A stretch of 64,000 nt of DNA, taken from contig NZ_CP075524.1 of assembly GCF_025808395.1 (NCBI RefSeq), positions 62,001 through 126,000 of the forward strand, in the 5' to 3' direction. Below are positions 15,536-26,722 of this stretch, piece by piece. Made by a program: the position numbers and the translations under genes. This DNA comes from Microcella sp. GTDB lineage: Bacteria; Actinomycetota; Actinomycetes; Actinomycetales; Microbacteriaceae. A model generated the notes under the pieces. That model was not told the DNA's origin. It did not search any database and was given only the letters and a program-made list of their open reading frames with translations. How positions within the stretch are numbered: position 1 is the stretch's first letter; each line of letters starts with the position of its first letter.

Positions 15536-16071
15536 GCACGCCGCTGAGAGAACGCCGCCCCGACCCGGTCGTGCGCGCGGTGCGCGCCGTCGTCGCGCCG
15601 CTGACGCGCACGAGGGCTTTTCGCTGGGCTGCGCCGCGCGTCATGCCGCCCATCGAGCAGGCGATCGCGGCGATGACCGGCCGCAGCGTGCAGTTGAGCA
15701 GTCTGCTCGTGCCCTCGCTGATTCTCACGACCACGGGTGCGAAGAGCGGCCTGCCACGCGACTCGGTGCTCATGTACACGGCCGATGGCCGGGGCAGCGC
15801 GATCGTCGCGGGCACGAGCTTTGCCCGCGACAAGCACCCGGCGTGGACATACAACCTGCTCGCGCACCCCGAGGCGCACATCGAGGTTCGCGGGCGCCGC
15901 TTCTCGGTGCGTGCTTCGCTCATCGACGGCGTCGACCGCGACGCGGCCTGGCAGCGCATCGAACGGCAGTGGCCCGGCTACCGCGCCTATGAGCGCGAAT
16001 CGGGTCGCGTCGTGCGACTCTTCAGGCTCGTGCTCAGGGCAGAAGTGCCGACATCGGGTGCCGAGCGGTGA
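15532..16071 (+). CDS. Deazaflavin (F420)-type nitroreductase family protein
   Basis: 179 residues of the DDN/split-barrel family: LLVPSLILTTTGAKSGLPRD, VLMYTADGRGSAIVAGTSFA and HPAWTYNLLAHPEA are the core blocks. Members bind F420 (some bind other flavins or none) and reduce diverse organics; the substrate is unknown. The adjacent gene 16068-16586 is a close paralogue, so this is a tandem duplication. Starts and stops overlap by 4 bases (ATGA before, GTGA after), forming one three-gene unit. Confidence 0.85.
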   Translation: MSTPLRERRPDPVVRAVRAVVAPLTRTRAFRWAAPRVMPPIEQAIAAMTGRSVQLSSLLVPSLILTTTGAKSGLPRDSVLMYTADGRGSAIVAGTSFARDKHPAWTYNLLAHPEAHIEVRGRRFSVRASLIDGVDRDAAWQRIERQWPGYRAYERESGRVVRLFRLVLRAEVPTSGAER

Positions 16072-16586
16072 CCGAGCTTCGACCCCTGCCCACCGCCGAC
16101 CCGGTCGTGACGACGGTGCGCACAGTCGTCTCGGCGATCACGCGCACGAGCGCCTGGCGGTGGGCGGCGCACCGGGTGATGCCGCCGATCGAGAGCGCCC
16201 TCGCTGCCGCCACCGGCGGTCGAGTGCAGTTCAGCAGCCTGTTCGTGCCCTCGCTCATCCTCACCACGATCGGCGCGAAGAGCGGGCTGCCGCGCGACAC
16301 CGTGCTCATGTACACCGCCGACGGCTACGGCCGGGCGATCGTCGCCGGCACCAACTGGGCGGCGACGACCCATCCGGCGTGGACGTACAACCTGCTCGCG
16401 AACCCTGAGGCAGAGATCACGGTGCGGGGGCGGCGATACGTGGTGCGGGCATCCCTCATCGAGGGGGATGCCCGCGAGCGGGTCTGGCGCCACCTCGAGT
16501 CGCAGTGGCCCGAGTACCGGGCCTACGAGCGCGACTCCGGGCGCACCGTCAGGCTGTTCCGCCTGCGATTGATCGCCGAGCTCTGA
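16068..16586 (+). CDS. Deazaflavin (F420)-type nitroreductase family protein, paralogue
   Basis: 172 residues, aligned over its whole length with the preceding gene: FVPSLILTTIGAKSGLPRDT, VLMYTADGYGRAIVAGTNWA, HPAWTYNLLANPEAEITVRG. It starts at GTG 16068 inside the previous stop. The 3' end overlaps the convergent transporter gene by 38 bases. Retention of both copies suggests different substrates or dosage (inference). Confidence 0.85.
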   Translation: MTELRPLPTADPVVTTVRTVVSAITRTSAWRWAAHRVMPPIESALAAATGGRVQFSSLFVPSLILTTIGAKSGLPRDTVLMYTADGYGRAIVAGTNWAATTHPAWTYNLLANPEAEITVRGRRYVVRASLIEGDARERVWRHLESQWPEYRAYERDSGRTVRLFRLRLIAEL

Positions 16587-17448
16587 GGCGGCTGACCGTG
16601 TGGCGCACGGCGGGCTGACCGAGCAGGATGCCCGCCACGACGATCGCCATACCCGCCACTTGCGCGCCGCTGAACGCTTCGGCGGCGACGATGACACCGA
16701 GTGCGACACCCGCCACGGGGTTGAGCAGCCCGATGAGCCCGACGGCCCCAGCCGTGAGGTGCTGCAGTGCCGCGAACCAGGTGACGTAGGCGAGAGCCGT
16801 GGCGATGAGGGTGAGGTAGGCGAAGCCGAGCAGTTCTGCGGCGTCGAGCGGGGGCGGAGCGCCTTCGACGATGAGTGCCGCGATGACGAGCGCGAGCCCA
16901 CCGCCCGTGAGTTGCCAGGCGGTGACGGCGAGCACCGGCGTGCCGTCGTTCCAGCGGCGTGCGAGCACGAAGCCGAGCGATGACATGAGCATCGCGGCGA
17001 GCGAGGCGGCGACTCCCCACGGGTCGATGGGGCCGGTCGCACCGGCCAGCAGCACGACGACGCCGGCGAAGCCCACCGCGGCACCGGCGAGCGACAGCAG
17101 GGCGGGGCGCTCTGCGGCGAGGGGCCACGCGAGCAGCAGCATAACGGCGGGCGCCGTGGCCATGAGCATGGCGGCGACGCCCGAGGGCAGCAGTTGCGCC
17201 GCCACGTAGACGAGCACGAAGAAGGCGCCGACGTTGAGCACGCCCAGCACGGCCGATCGCCACCACCATGGGCCGCGCGGCCGTTGCCGCGCGAGGGCGA
17301 GAAGGATGAGCCCTGCCGGCAGCGCGCGCAGGGCCGCGCCCCACACCGGGTTGTCGATCGGCAGCCACTGAGCGGTGACGACATACGTCGACCCCCAGGT
17401 GATCGGAGCGATCGTCGCCACCAGAATCCAGCGCCACGGTGAGTGCAT
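16549..17448 (-). CDS. EamA/DMT-family transporter
   Basis: 299 residues, ten hydrophobic helices in two repeats; WGSTYVVTAQWLP after the first helix is the usual EamA opening. The start is ATG 17448; the longer frame upstream is antisense to the MarR gene. It is divergent from the MarR regulator at 17487, with a shared operator between them, the usual arrangement for a ligand-controlled exporter. The last residues after the final helix are basic (SRLRARRS). Confidence 0.85.
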   Translation of the reverse strand: MHSPWRWILVATIAPITWGSTYVVTAQWLPIDNPVWGAALRALPAGLILLALARQRPRGPWWWRSAVLGVLNVGAFFVLVYVAAQLLPSGVAAMLMATAPAVMLLLAWPLAAERPALLSLAGAAVGFAGVVVLLAGATGPIDPWGVAASLAAMLMSSLGFVLARRWNDGTPVLAVTAWQLTGGGLALVIAALIVEGAPPPLDAAELLGFAYLTLIATALAYVTWFAALQHLTAGAVGLIGLLNPVAGVALGVIVAAEAFSGAQVAGMAIVVAGILLGQPAVRHTVSRLRARRSIAGGTA

Positions 17449-17460
17449 GAGGGGCAAAAC

Positions 17461-17480
17461 CTTTCCGTGGAAAGTATTAT
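17461..17480 (+). promoter_or_regulatory. MarR-type operator and promoter between divergent genes
   Basis: The palindrome CTTTCC-GT-GGAAAG (17461-17474) directly abuts the -10 hexamer TATTAT (17475-17480), which ends 6 nt before the MarR start codon. Its location 13 bases upstream of the transporter start lets one bound dimer control both directions. MarR binding is inferred from position and symmetry. Confidence 0.7.
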
Positions 17481-17486
17481 TCCCGC

Positions 17487-18014
17487 ATGAGCGCGCGCAG
17501 CACGACGCCCCCCACCGATGCGCCCGACCGAGTCGCCCGCATCCAAGCCGAGTGGCGTCGCGAGCGCCCCGAGCTCGACGTGTCGCCGCAGGGCGTCTTC
17601 GGCAGGCTCGCGCGTCTGGCGGCGGCGATCGAGGAGGAGCTCGACCGCGTCTTTCAGCAGTTCGACCTGTCGGCGGGGGAGTTCGACGTGCTCGCAACCC
17701 TGCGCCGGGCTGGTGCGCCATACGAACGAACCCCGAGCGCCCTCGCCGACAGCACCATGATCACCGCAGGCGGTCTCACCAAGCGTGTCGACAGACTTGA
17801 AGCGGCCGGCCTCGTGCAGCGCCGCATCCCGCCGCACGACGCGCGTGTTCGGGTCGTCGCGCTCACCGACAGAGGCCTGGCGCTCATTGACCGGGCGTTC
17901 ACGGCACACCTGGCCAACGAGCACCAACTGCTCGAGTCGTTGTCAGAGGCCGACCGACGAGACCTCGAACGGTTGCTGTGTCAATGGCTTACCGGCCTGC
18001 GCCCAGACTCGTAG
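17487..18014 (+). CDS. MarR-family transcriptional regulator
   Basis: 175 residues with the winged-helix core from about 55 to 145: LSAGEFDVLATLRRAGAPYE, TPSALADSTMITAGGLTKRV as the recognition region, DRLEAAGLVQRR, and the wing RVVALTDRGLALIDRA. It very likely represses itself and the divergent DMT transporter, responding to that exporter's substrate (inference). Leaderless start at ATG 17487. The antiporter gene begins 9 bases after its stop but has its own -10. Confidence 0.9.
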   Translation: MSARSTTPPTDAPDRVARIQAEWRRERPELDVSPQGVFGRLARLAAAIEEELDRVFQQFDLSAGEFDVLATLRRAGAPYERTPSALADSTMITAGGLTKRVDRLEAAGLVQRRIPPHDARVRVVALTDRGLALIDRAFTAHLANEHQLLESLSEADRRDLERLLCQWLTGLRPDS

Positions 18015-18023
18015 GCTGAACCC

Positions 18024-19157
18024 GTGCTGCTATTAGACATCGTGCTCGTCGTCGGCGGGCTCGTTCTTCTCGTGGCGGGCGGTGAAGCGCTCGTGCGTGG
18101 GGCCTCAACGCTCGCTGCGAAGGTGGGCGTGTCACCGCTCGTGATCGGCCTCGTCGTCGTCTCGGCGGCGACCTCGGCTCCTGAGCTAGCGGTGACCGTG
18201 GGCGCCGTGTTGAGCGGAGAGCCCGAACTAGCACTCGGCAACGTCATCGGCAGCAATATCGCCAACATCCTGCTGATTCTGGGCCTCTCTGCCCTCGTAC
18301 TGCCGTTGCTGATCAAGCGCCAGATCGTACGCTTCGACCTGCCGGTCATGGTCGGCATGTCGGTGCTGCTCGTCGTCGTGAGCCTCGACGGCGAGATCGG
18401 CCTGCTCGACGGAGTGCTACTGCTCGCGGGTCTCGTCGCTCACGCTGTGATGAGTATCATCGTCGGTCGTCGCGAGGTGGTCGACGCCAGCGCCCCGGTC
18501 GACAGCATGCCGCTCAACAGCCGACCCGTGCCGCTGTGGCTGGCCGCACTGCTCGTCGTCGCCGGCATCGGTCTGCTCGTCGGCGGAGCCCAGTTGCTCG
18601 TCACCGGTGCCGTGAGCATCGCGACCGGTCTCGGAGTCAGCAGCCTCATCGTCGGCCTCACGGTCGTGGCCGTCGGCACGTCGTTGCCCGAGCTTGCGAC
18701 GTCGATCATCGCCGTGCGCCGGGGCGAGCGAGACATGGCGGTCGGCAACATCGTGGGCAGCAACATCTTCAACATTGGCATGGTGCTCGGGGTACCGGCG
18801 ATCATCTTCGGCCAGGGCATCCCGGTGCCGCCCGCTGCCATCGCCCTCGACCTGCCGCTCATGCTGGCCGCCGCGATCGCGCTGCTGCCGATCGCGTTCA
18901 CGGGCTTCATCATCGCGCGCTGGGAGGGCGGCATGTTCGTGGCCCTCTACGTGGCCTACACCGCGTATCTCATCCTCGCCGCGACGCAGCACCGCGCTCT
19001 CGAAGGCTTCACCGACGTCATGCTGTGGTTCGTGCTGCCGCTCATCGCGATCACGCTCATCGTCGTCACCGCGTTCGAGGTGGGCGTGCACCGCGGGCGT
19101 CGACTTGCTGCGCGTGAGAAGGCCGGCGGCGCGTCGAACGCACCGCCGGCCGAGTGA
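18024..19157 (+). CDS. Calcium/sodium antiporter (CaCA family, YrbG-like)
   Basis: 377 residues, about eleven helices. Both alpha repeats are present: VVVSAATSAPELAVTVGAVL with GNVIGSNIANILLILGLSA, and VVAVGTSLPELATSIIAVRR with GNIVGSNIFNIGMVLGV; the acidic residues in the PELA motifs bind the cations. It exchanges Ca2+ or another cation for Na+ or H+ across the membrane. GTG 18024 is 6 nt from TAGGCT (18012-18017). Confidence 0.9.
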   Translation: MLLLDIVLVVGGLVLLVAGGEALVRGASTLAAKVGVSPLVIGLVVVSAATSAPELAVTVGAVLSGEPELALGNVIGSNIANILLILGLSALVLPLLIKRQIVRFDLPVMVGMSVLLVVVSLDGEIGLLDGVLLLAGLVAHAVMSIIVGRREVVDASAPVDSMPLNSRPVPLWLAALLVVAGIGLLVGGAQLLVTGAVSIATGLGVSSLIVGLTVVAVGTSLPELATSIIAVRRGERDMAVGNIVGSNIFNIGMVLGVPAIIFGQGIPVPPAAIALDLPLMLAAAIALLPIAFTGFIIARWEGGMFVALYVAYTAYLILAATQHRALEGFTDVMLWFVLPLIAITLIVVTAFEVGVHRGRRLAAREKAGGASNAPPAE

Positions 19158-19169
19158 CGACGTCTCGAG

Positions 19170-19991
19170 CTAGCCGAGCAGGTCTTTCATCTGCTTGTAG
19201 ATGAGCCCCGCGGCATTCTTGGGGTTCAAGCGCGACAGTCGCGACATGATGCGCGCATCGCCGCCGATGAAGATCTCGTAGCTGCCCTTTTCGATCGCCT
19301 CGACGATCTGCCGGCCTGCCTCGGCAGGGGCAGTCGTCTTGCGCGGCTTGCCGTCGCCCGCTTTCGCGGCCATGGCCTCCATCTCGGCGGCCGTCATGAT
19401 GCCCGAGTTCTGAGCGATGTTCGTGCCGATGGCTCCCGGAAACACGCCCGTGACCTGCACGCCGGTCTCCATGAGCTCAGAGTGCAGCGAACGGCTCAAC
19501 TGGGCGACAGCCGCCTTGGTGGCGCCGTAGACCGACTGGCCGGGAACAGGAGCATACGCACCCATGCTCGCGACGTTGACGATCGAGGCCTCGGGCCGCG
19601 TCAGAAGCTCGGGCAGGAAGGCCTTGACGGTGTTGAGCACCCCGTACAGGTTGACGTCGATGACCCGTTCGATCTGGTCCCAGTCGAGTTCGTTGACCTT
19701 GACGAACTTCTGAATGATGCCGGCGATGTTGAGCAGCCCATCAACCTGTCCGTGCTGCTTGATGATGGCGGCGGGCAGCTTCTCGACGGCCTTGCGGTCG
19801 GTGATGTTGACGACGTGCGTCGAGATGCGCTCGCCGTGGTCGCCGGCGAGCCGAACGGTCTCGGCGAGCCCTTCCTCGCTGAGGTCGAGCGCCGCGACGC
19901 GCCCGCCCTTGGCGACGAGGGCGAGCACGACCTCGCGCCCGATGCCGTTGCCGCCACCGGTCACGGCGAAGACTTTGCCACTGATCTGCAT
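19170..19991 (-). CDS. Short-chain dehydrogenase/reductase
   Basis: 273 residues, classical SDR: TGGGNGIGRE (cofactor loop near 11-20), NIAG (near 91), catalytic Ser in VNVASMG and YGATK with Tyr/Lys (about 154-158), then a C-terminal extension (EIFIGGDARIMSRLSRLNPK). The D at the end of beta-2 (AALDLSEEG) favours NAD(H) over NADP(H). The substrate is unknown; the closest-looking members act on lipids or sterol-like compounds. ATG 19991 has an AAGGAG ribosome site. The promoter carries a TetR-like palindrome. Confidence 0.88.
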   Translation of the reverse strand: MQISGKVFAVTGGGNGIGREVVLALVAKGGRVAALDLSEEGLAETVRLAGDHGERISTHVVNITDRKAVEKLPAAIIKQHGQVDGLLNIAGIIQKFVKVNELDWDQIERVIDVNLYGVLNTVKAFLPELLTRPEASIVNVASMGAYAPVPGQSVYGATKAAVAQLSRSLHSELMETGVQVTGVFPGAIGTNIAQNSGIMTAAEMEAMAAKAGDGKPRKTTAPAEAGRQIVEAIEKGSYEIFIGGDARIMSRLSRLNPKNAAGLIYKQMKDLLG

Positions 19992-20034
19992 GATGCTCCT
20001 TGATCTGAAGGGATACGCGGCGATGCGCTCCTCC

Positions 20035-20064
20035 AGGCTACGGGCTTTCCGACCGATCGGTCAG
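20035..20064 (-). promoter_or_regulatory. SDR promoter with TetR-like operator
   Basis: On the minus strand, CTGACC (complement of 20059-20064) and TAGCCT (complement of 20035-20040) form -35 and -10 with an 18-nt spacer. The perfect palindrome GACCGATCGGTC (20051-20062) overlaps the -35, the usual place for a TetR-family repressor. No tetR gene is in the window, so the regulator would act from elsewhere. Confidence 0.65.
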
Positions 20065-20147
20065 GGTCGAACGTCCCGAGCGCTCTCGCTGTGCTGAGCG
20101 CCGGTGCACCACTTGTGCATCACCCCGATTCGGTGTGGAGTGACCCC

Positions 20148-20945
20148 ATGAGAACTCAGCGACGCATGATGGCGGCGGCAGTGCTCGCCATCACGCTGTC
20201 GGCGTGTGCTCCGGCATCTCCACCGGCGACGCAGAGCGTGACCGTCGACGTGTTCTTCGCGCACGCGCAGCCGACCAGGGTGACGCTCATTAGCGAACCG
20301 CACACGATCGAGGTCGTCGATGACGTGATCGCGGGCGTGCTCAGCGCGCTCGTTGCCGGCGAGGTGCAGCCGCTCGACGCCGACTACGAGAACCTGTGGG
20401 GCGCGGGCAGTGCTGTGCTCTCGACGAGCCGATCCGCAGACGTGCTCACAGTCGACCTCAGCGTCGCTCCGCTGTCGCTGGGTGCCGAGGCCGAGAGCAT
20501 CGCGCTGGCGCAACTGGTCTGGACGGCGACGTCGATCGACACCTCGCTGTCGGCGGTGCTCGTCACGATCGACGGTGCCGGCGCTGAGACCCTCGCGGGT
20601 CATGTCGACATCACGCGGCCGATTGCTCGCGATCGCGCCGAATCCGTATTGTCTCCGCTGCAGATCCTGGCGCCAGAAGAGGGGTCTGCCGTCAGCAATC
20701 CGGTGGTCGCCGCCGGCATGGCCTGCACGTTCGAAGCCTCGTACTCGTGGACTCTTGAGGGGCCGAGCGGCGTTGTCGATGAGGGGTTCGGGATGGCCTC
20801 CGAGGGCTGCCCGACGCGCGCACCCTGGCAGCTCGAGCTCGGCAGTCTCTCTGCTGGCGACTACGTGCTGACGGTGTTCGAGCTCTCGGCAGACGACGGC
20901 TCGGTGTGGGCTGCCGACAGCAAGAGCTTCACCGTCACGAAGTAG
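20148..20945 (+). CDS. Lipoprotein with GerMN and Gmad2 domains
   Basis: 265 residues. The signal peptide ends in a lipobox LSAC (cysteine near 20). Residues 30-150 match a GerMN-like domain (VDVFFAHAQPTRVTLISEPH, VLTVDLSVAPLSLGAEAESI), and residues 165-263 an immunoglobulin-like Gmad2 domain (LSPLQILAPEEGSAVSNPVV, LSAGDYVLTVFELSADDGSV). The pair occurs on the outside of the membrane in sporulating and non-sporulating Gram-positives; the role here is unknown. Start ATG 20148 is chosen because it begins the signal peptide and has GTGGAG upstream. Confidence 0.8.
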   Translation: MRTQRRMMAAAVLAITLSACAPASPPATQSVTVDVFFAHAQPTRVTLISEPHTIEVVDDVIAGVLSALVAGEVQPLDADYENLWGAGSAVLSTSRSADVLTVDLSVAPLSLGAEAESIALAQLVWTATSIDTSLSAVLVTIDGAGAETLAGHVDITRPIARDRAESVLSPLQILAPEEGSAVSNPVVAAGMACTFEASYSWTLEGPSGVVDEGFGMASEGCPTRAPWQLELGSLSAGDYVLTVFELSADDGSVWAADSKSFTVTK

Positions 20946-20994
20946 CGCACTGTCTTGCCTGCCAACGCGCAGAAACGGATGGCACGCTCGACGC

Positions 20995-21651
20995 ATGACC
21001 GTCATGCCGATGTTCCCCCTCGGCTCAGTGCTGTTTCCGGCGATGCCGACCGCGCTGCGGGTGTTCGAAGAGCGCTACATCGTCATGCTGTCGACGATTC
21101 TGGGTGACGAGCCTCCTGAGTTCGGCATCGTGCTCATCGAGCGCGGCAGCGAGGTCGGAGGAGGCGAGCACCGGTTCGCGATCGGAACCGTCGCGCAGAT
21201 CACCAGGGTCGAGACCAGTGAAGGGTTCATCGGGCTGATCGCGCACGGCGAGCGCCGCATCGAGGTGACTTCGTGGCTCGACGATGACCCCCACCCGCGT
21301 GCCGAGGTGCGCGACCTGCCCGCGTTGGCCTGGGATGACGAGCTGCAGCCCCTGTTCGAGCGAGCCGAGCAGCTCGTGCGGCGCACCATCGCGCGCGCGA
21401 GCGAGTTCGTCGAGCAGCAGTGGCCGGCAGACATCGTGCTCAGCGATGACCCCGTCGAAGCGTCGTGGCAGCTCGCCGGTATCGCACCCCTCGGCCCTCT
21501 CGACCAGGTTCGACTCTTGCAGTCTGCTTCAGCGGGCGAGCTGCTGTCGGGCGTGATCGAGTGCACCGAGGCCGCGGCAGAGATGCTCACCGCACCCTGG
21601 GACGACGGCTTTTCGGCATTCTCCGACGACGACGGCACCGACGGCCGGTAG
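20995..21651 (+). CDS. Lon N-terminal (LON substrate-binding) domain protein
   Basis: 218 residues, only the LON substrate-binding domain without ATPase or protease: MFPLGSVLFPAMPTALRVFE, ERYIVML, and RRIEVTSWLDDDPHPRAEV are typical. Stand-alone copies are common in actinobacteria and their function is unknown. ATG 20995 follows CACGCT by 6 nt. Its stop codon TAG (21649-21651) is part of the -10 of the next gene. Confidence 0.85.
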   Translation: MTVMPMFPLGSVLFPAMPTALRVFEERYIVMLSTILGDEPPEFGIVLIERGSEVGGGEHRFAIGTVAQITRVETSEGFIGLIAHGERRIEVTSWLDDDPHPRAEVRDLPALAWDDELQPLFERAEQLVRRTIARASEFVEQQWPADIVLSDDPVEASWQLAGIAPLGPLDQVRLLQSASAGELLSGVIECTEAAAEMLTAPWDDGFSAFSDDDGTDGR

Positions 21652-21660
21652 CCTGCCGTG

Positions 21661-21864
21661 ATGAACGAGTTGCTCGCGTTTCCGATTCCCGTCGACGGCG
21701 TCGCATCGCCGTGGCTCGCCCCGATCTTCGGGCTCATGGCTCTCGCCGGGTTCACCGTGGTCATCTGGCAGGCAGTGCGATACCTGCGCAACAGCGACAA
21801 CGACAGCGACCCTCGATTCGACGACGAGCCTGGCGCACCGCCGCGCGACGACCGAGTAGAGTGA
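21661..21864 (+). CDS. Small single-span membrane protein, 67 aa
   Basis: One helix (PIFGLMALAGFTVVIWQAVR) with an acidic C-terminal tail. ATG 21661 is preferred to GTG 21658 because it is 6 nt from TAGCCT (21649-21654), the spacing used throughout the window. It lies between the Lon-N gene and the glycine riboswitch. Function unknown. Confidence 0.65.
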   Translation: MNELLAFPIPVDGVASPWLAPIFGLMALAGFTVVIWQAVRYLRNSDNDSDPRFDDEPGAPPRDDRVE

Positions 21865-21904
21865 GCGCCAGCAGCACCCTCAAGTGAATACCGGCCGTTT
21901 CTGC

Positions 21905-22108
21905 GATGCGGGAGAGCCGTGAGCTTCGGCTTCGCGGCACCGAAGGAGCAAGCCTCCCCGCCAATCTCTCAGGTATCTGTACCGCATCAGCAAGGCCACT
22001 CTGAAAAGCAGGGAACGAACGCGTTCGCGCCCTCGCCCACGGTGAAAGCGCCGCTCGATCTGAGTCGAGGGCGTGAAACTCTCAGGCACCATGACAGAGG
22101 GGGAGTTC
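21905..22108 (+). ncRNA. Tandem glycine riboswitch (gcvT leader)
   Basis: Two aptamers in series. Aptamer 1: GATGCGG (21905-21911) pairs with CCGCATC (21982-21988) and encloses GGAGAGCC..., CACCGAAGGAGCAAGCC and CCAATCTCTCAGG, the classic conserved blocks. Aptamer 2 runs from about 21990 to 22108 with GGTGAAAGCG, GTGAAACTCTCAGGCACC and ATGACAGAGGGGGA. Glycine binding turns on the glycine cleavage operon. The ribosome site (GGAGAA near 22126) lies just after aptamer 2, so control may be at translation. A candidate -10 TAGAGT is at 21857-21862. Confidence 0.93.
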
Positions 22109-22136
22109 CACCGGCCTTCGGCGTCAGGAGAACTCA

Positions 22137-23294
22137 GTGACACTCGACACCCCGTCAGAACACCTCGCACCGCTGCAGCAGTCGCCGCTGCACCGAGAGC
22201 ACGAGGCGCTCGGCGCCGCCTTCACCGACTTCGGTGGCTGGCAAATGCCCGTTCGCTACCAGAGCGACCTCATCGAGCACCACGCTGTGCGCGATGCCGC
22301 GGGGCTCTTCGACATCTCGCACATGGCAGAGATCTCGGTGACCGGTGCTGATGCCGGTGCCTTTCTCGACTACGCCCTCGCCGGCAGGCTGTCGACGCTG
22401 CCGCTGCTGAAGGCAAAGTACTCGCTGCTGCTCGACGAGAGCGGAGGCATCGTCGACGACCTCATCGTCTATGCCAGCGCCGAGGCCGAATTTCTGGTGG
22501 TCGCGAACGCGAGCAACCGCCACGCCGTCGTCGAAGCGCTCGTCGCTCGACAATCTGGCTTCGATGTGCAGCTCGCCGACCTCACCGAGCAGCTCGCCCT
22601 CATCGCCGTGCAGGGCCCCGCCGCCCGAGCGGTGCTCGCCGCGGTCGACGATCTCGAGTTGCGCGACGACCTCTCGCGGGGGCGCACCCTCGAGACGCTC
22701 GGGTACTACGCGGCGATGGGAATGGCGTGGCACGGCACCTCGGTGTTCGTGGCGCGCACTGGCTATACGGGTGAAGACGGCTTCGAGCTCTACGTCGACG
22801 CCGAGCAGGCTGTCGACCTGTGGCGTGCCCTGCTCGCGGCGGGGCAGGCCTACGGGCTCGTACCGTGCGGGCTGGCTGCGCGCGACACGCTGCGGCTCGA
22901 GGCAGGCATGCCCCTGTATGGGCATGAGCTGGGGCGCAGCATCCAGCCGGTGCAAGCGGGATTGGGGCGTGTGGTCGTGACCGACAAGCCGGCCTTCGTC
23001 GGCAAAGCGGCCATCGAGGCAGGCCCGGCACCCGATGCGCGAGTGCTCGTCGGGCTCAGCACCGAAGGGCGCCGCGCACCCCGCGCCGACTACGTCGTGC
23101 TGCACGGCGACACCGAGGTCGGTGTCATCACGAGCGGTGCGCTCTCGCCGACCCTCGGGCACCCGATCGCCATGGCGTTCGTCGACCCCGCGCACCGAGA
23201 GCCCGGCACCGTGCTCGATGTCGACGTGCGCGGTACGCGCATCGCCGCCACCGTCGTCTCCCTTCCCTTCTATCAGCGAAAGGCCACATCATGA
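22137..23294 (+). CDS. gcvT: Glycine cleavage system T protein (aminomethyltransferase)
   Basis: 385 residues. GcvT takes the aminomethyl group from lipoyl-H protein and, with tetrahydrofolate, releases ammonia and 5,10-methylene-THF. Diagnostic blocks: [48 protein letters not shown] and [20 protein letters not shown]. Full length. GTG 22137 has AGGAGAA upstream, directly after the riboswitch. It overlaps gcvH by 4 bases (ATGA). Confidence 0.95.
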   Translation: MTLDTPSEHLAPLQQSPLHREHEALGAAFTDFGGWQMPVRYQSDLIEHHAVRDAAGLFDISHMAEISVTGADAGAFLDYALAGRLSTLPLLKAKYSLLLDESGGIVDDLIVYASAEAEFLVVANASNRHAVVEALVARQSGFDVQLADLTEQLALIAVQGPAARAVLAAVDDLELRDDLSRGRTLETLGYYAAMGMAWHGTSVFVARTGYTGEDGFELYVDAEQAVDLWRALLAAGQAYGLVPCGLAARDTLRLEAGMPLYGHELGRSIQPVQAGLGRVVVTDKPAFVGKAAIEAGPAPDARVLVGLSTEGRRAPRADYVVLHGDTEVGVITSGALSPTLGHPIAMAFVDPAHREPGTVLDVDVRGTRIAATVVSLPFYQRKATS

Positions 23295-23662
23295 GCGTTC
23301 CGAACGACCTGCAGTACACCGCCGAGCACGAGTGGGTTCGCCTCGACGGCGACATCGCGACCATCGGCATCACGCAGTACGCTGCCGACGCTCTCGGCGA
23401 TGTTGTCTATGTCGACCTGCCGAAGATCGGTGCCACCCTGACCACGGGGTCGATCGTCGGCGAAGTCGAGTCGACGAAGTCGGTCGGCGAGCTGTACGCA
23501 CCGCTCGACGGTGAGGTCGTCGAGGCCAACGAGGCCGTCGCCGCAGCGCCCGAGACCATCAACGCAGACCCCTACGGCGACGGCTGGCTCGTCAAGATTC
23601 GGGTCACGGGTGAGCACGCCCTGCTGAGCGCCGACGACTATCGCGCCCTCATCGGCGGCTGA
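23291..23662 (+). CDS. gcvH: Glycine cleavage system H protein (lipoyl carrier)
   Basis: 123 residues. The lipoylated lysine is K63 in [13 protein letters not shown]; the family opening [20 protein letters not shown] is intact. It shuttles the aminomethyl intermediate between P, T and L proteins. It is coupled to gcvT by a 4-base overlap and followed by gcvP after 42 bases. The L protein (lipoamide dehydrogenase) is not in the window, as is usual since it is shared. Confidence 0.96.
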   Translation: MSVPNDLQYTAEHEWVRLDGDIATIGITQYAADALGDVVYVDLPKIGATLTTGSIVGEVESTKSVGELYAPLDGEVVEANEAVAAAPETINADPYGDGWLVKIRVTGEHALLSADDYRALIGG

Positions 23663-23704
23663 CACCGCACCCCGACCGACCACGCACTGAGACGAGAACA
23701 CCAC

Positions 23705-26599
<2,895 letters not shown>

Positions 26600-26611
<12 letters not shown>

Positions 26612-26714
26612 GGGCGAACGCTTCAATCGGCGTCCCCGCGATGCTTGTTGGCGCGCCTTCGGCGCGCCGTGACGCGTTCGCCTAGCGGCGAACGCTTCAC
26701 TCGGCGTCCGTGCG
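26600..26714. terminator. Cluster of three hairpins with a 41-bp direct repeat
   Basis: Hairpin 1 GCGTTCGCC-TGAG-GGCGAACGC (26600-26621), hairpin 2 GGCGCGCC-TTC-GGCGCGCC (26650-26668), hairpin 3 GCGTTCGCC-TAGC-GGCGAACGC (26674-26695). Hairpins 1 and 3 each belong to a near-identical 41-bp unit repeated 74 bases apart. Between convergent gcvP and the CPBP gene, they probably terminate both. Hairpin 1 includes the gcvP stop codon. Confidence 0.75.
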
Positions 26715-26722
26715 GGCAACTG

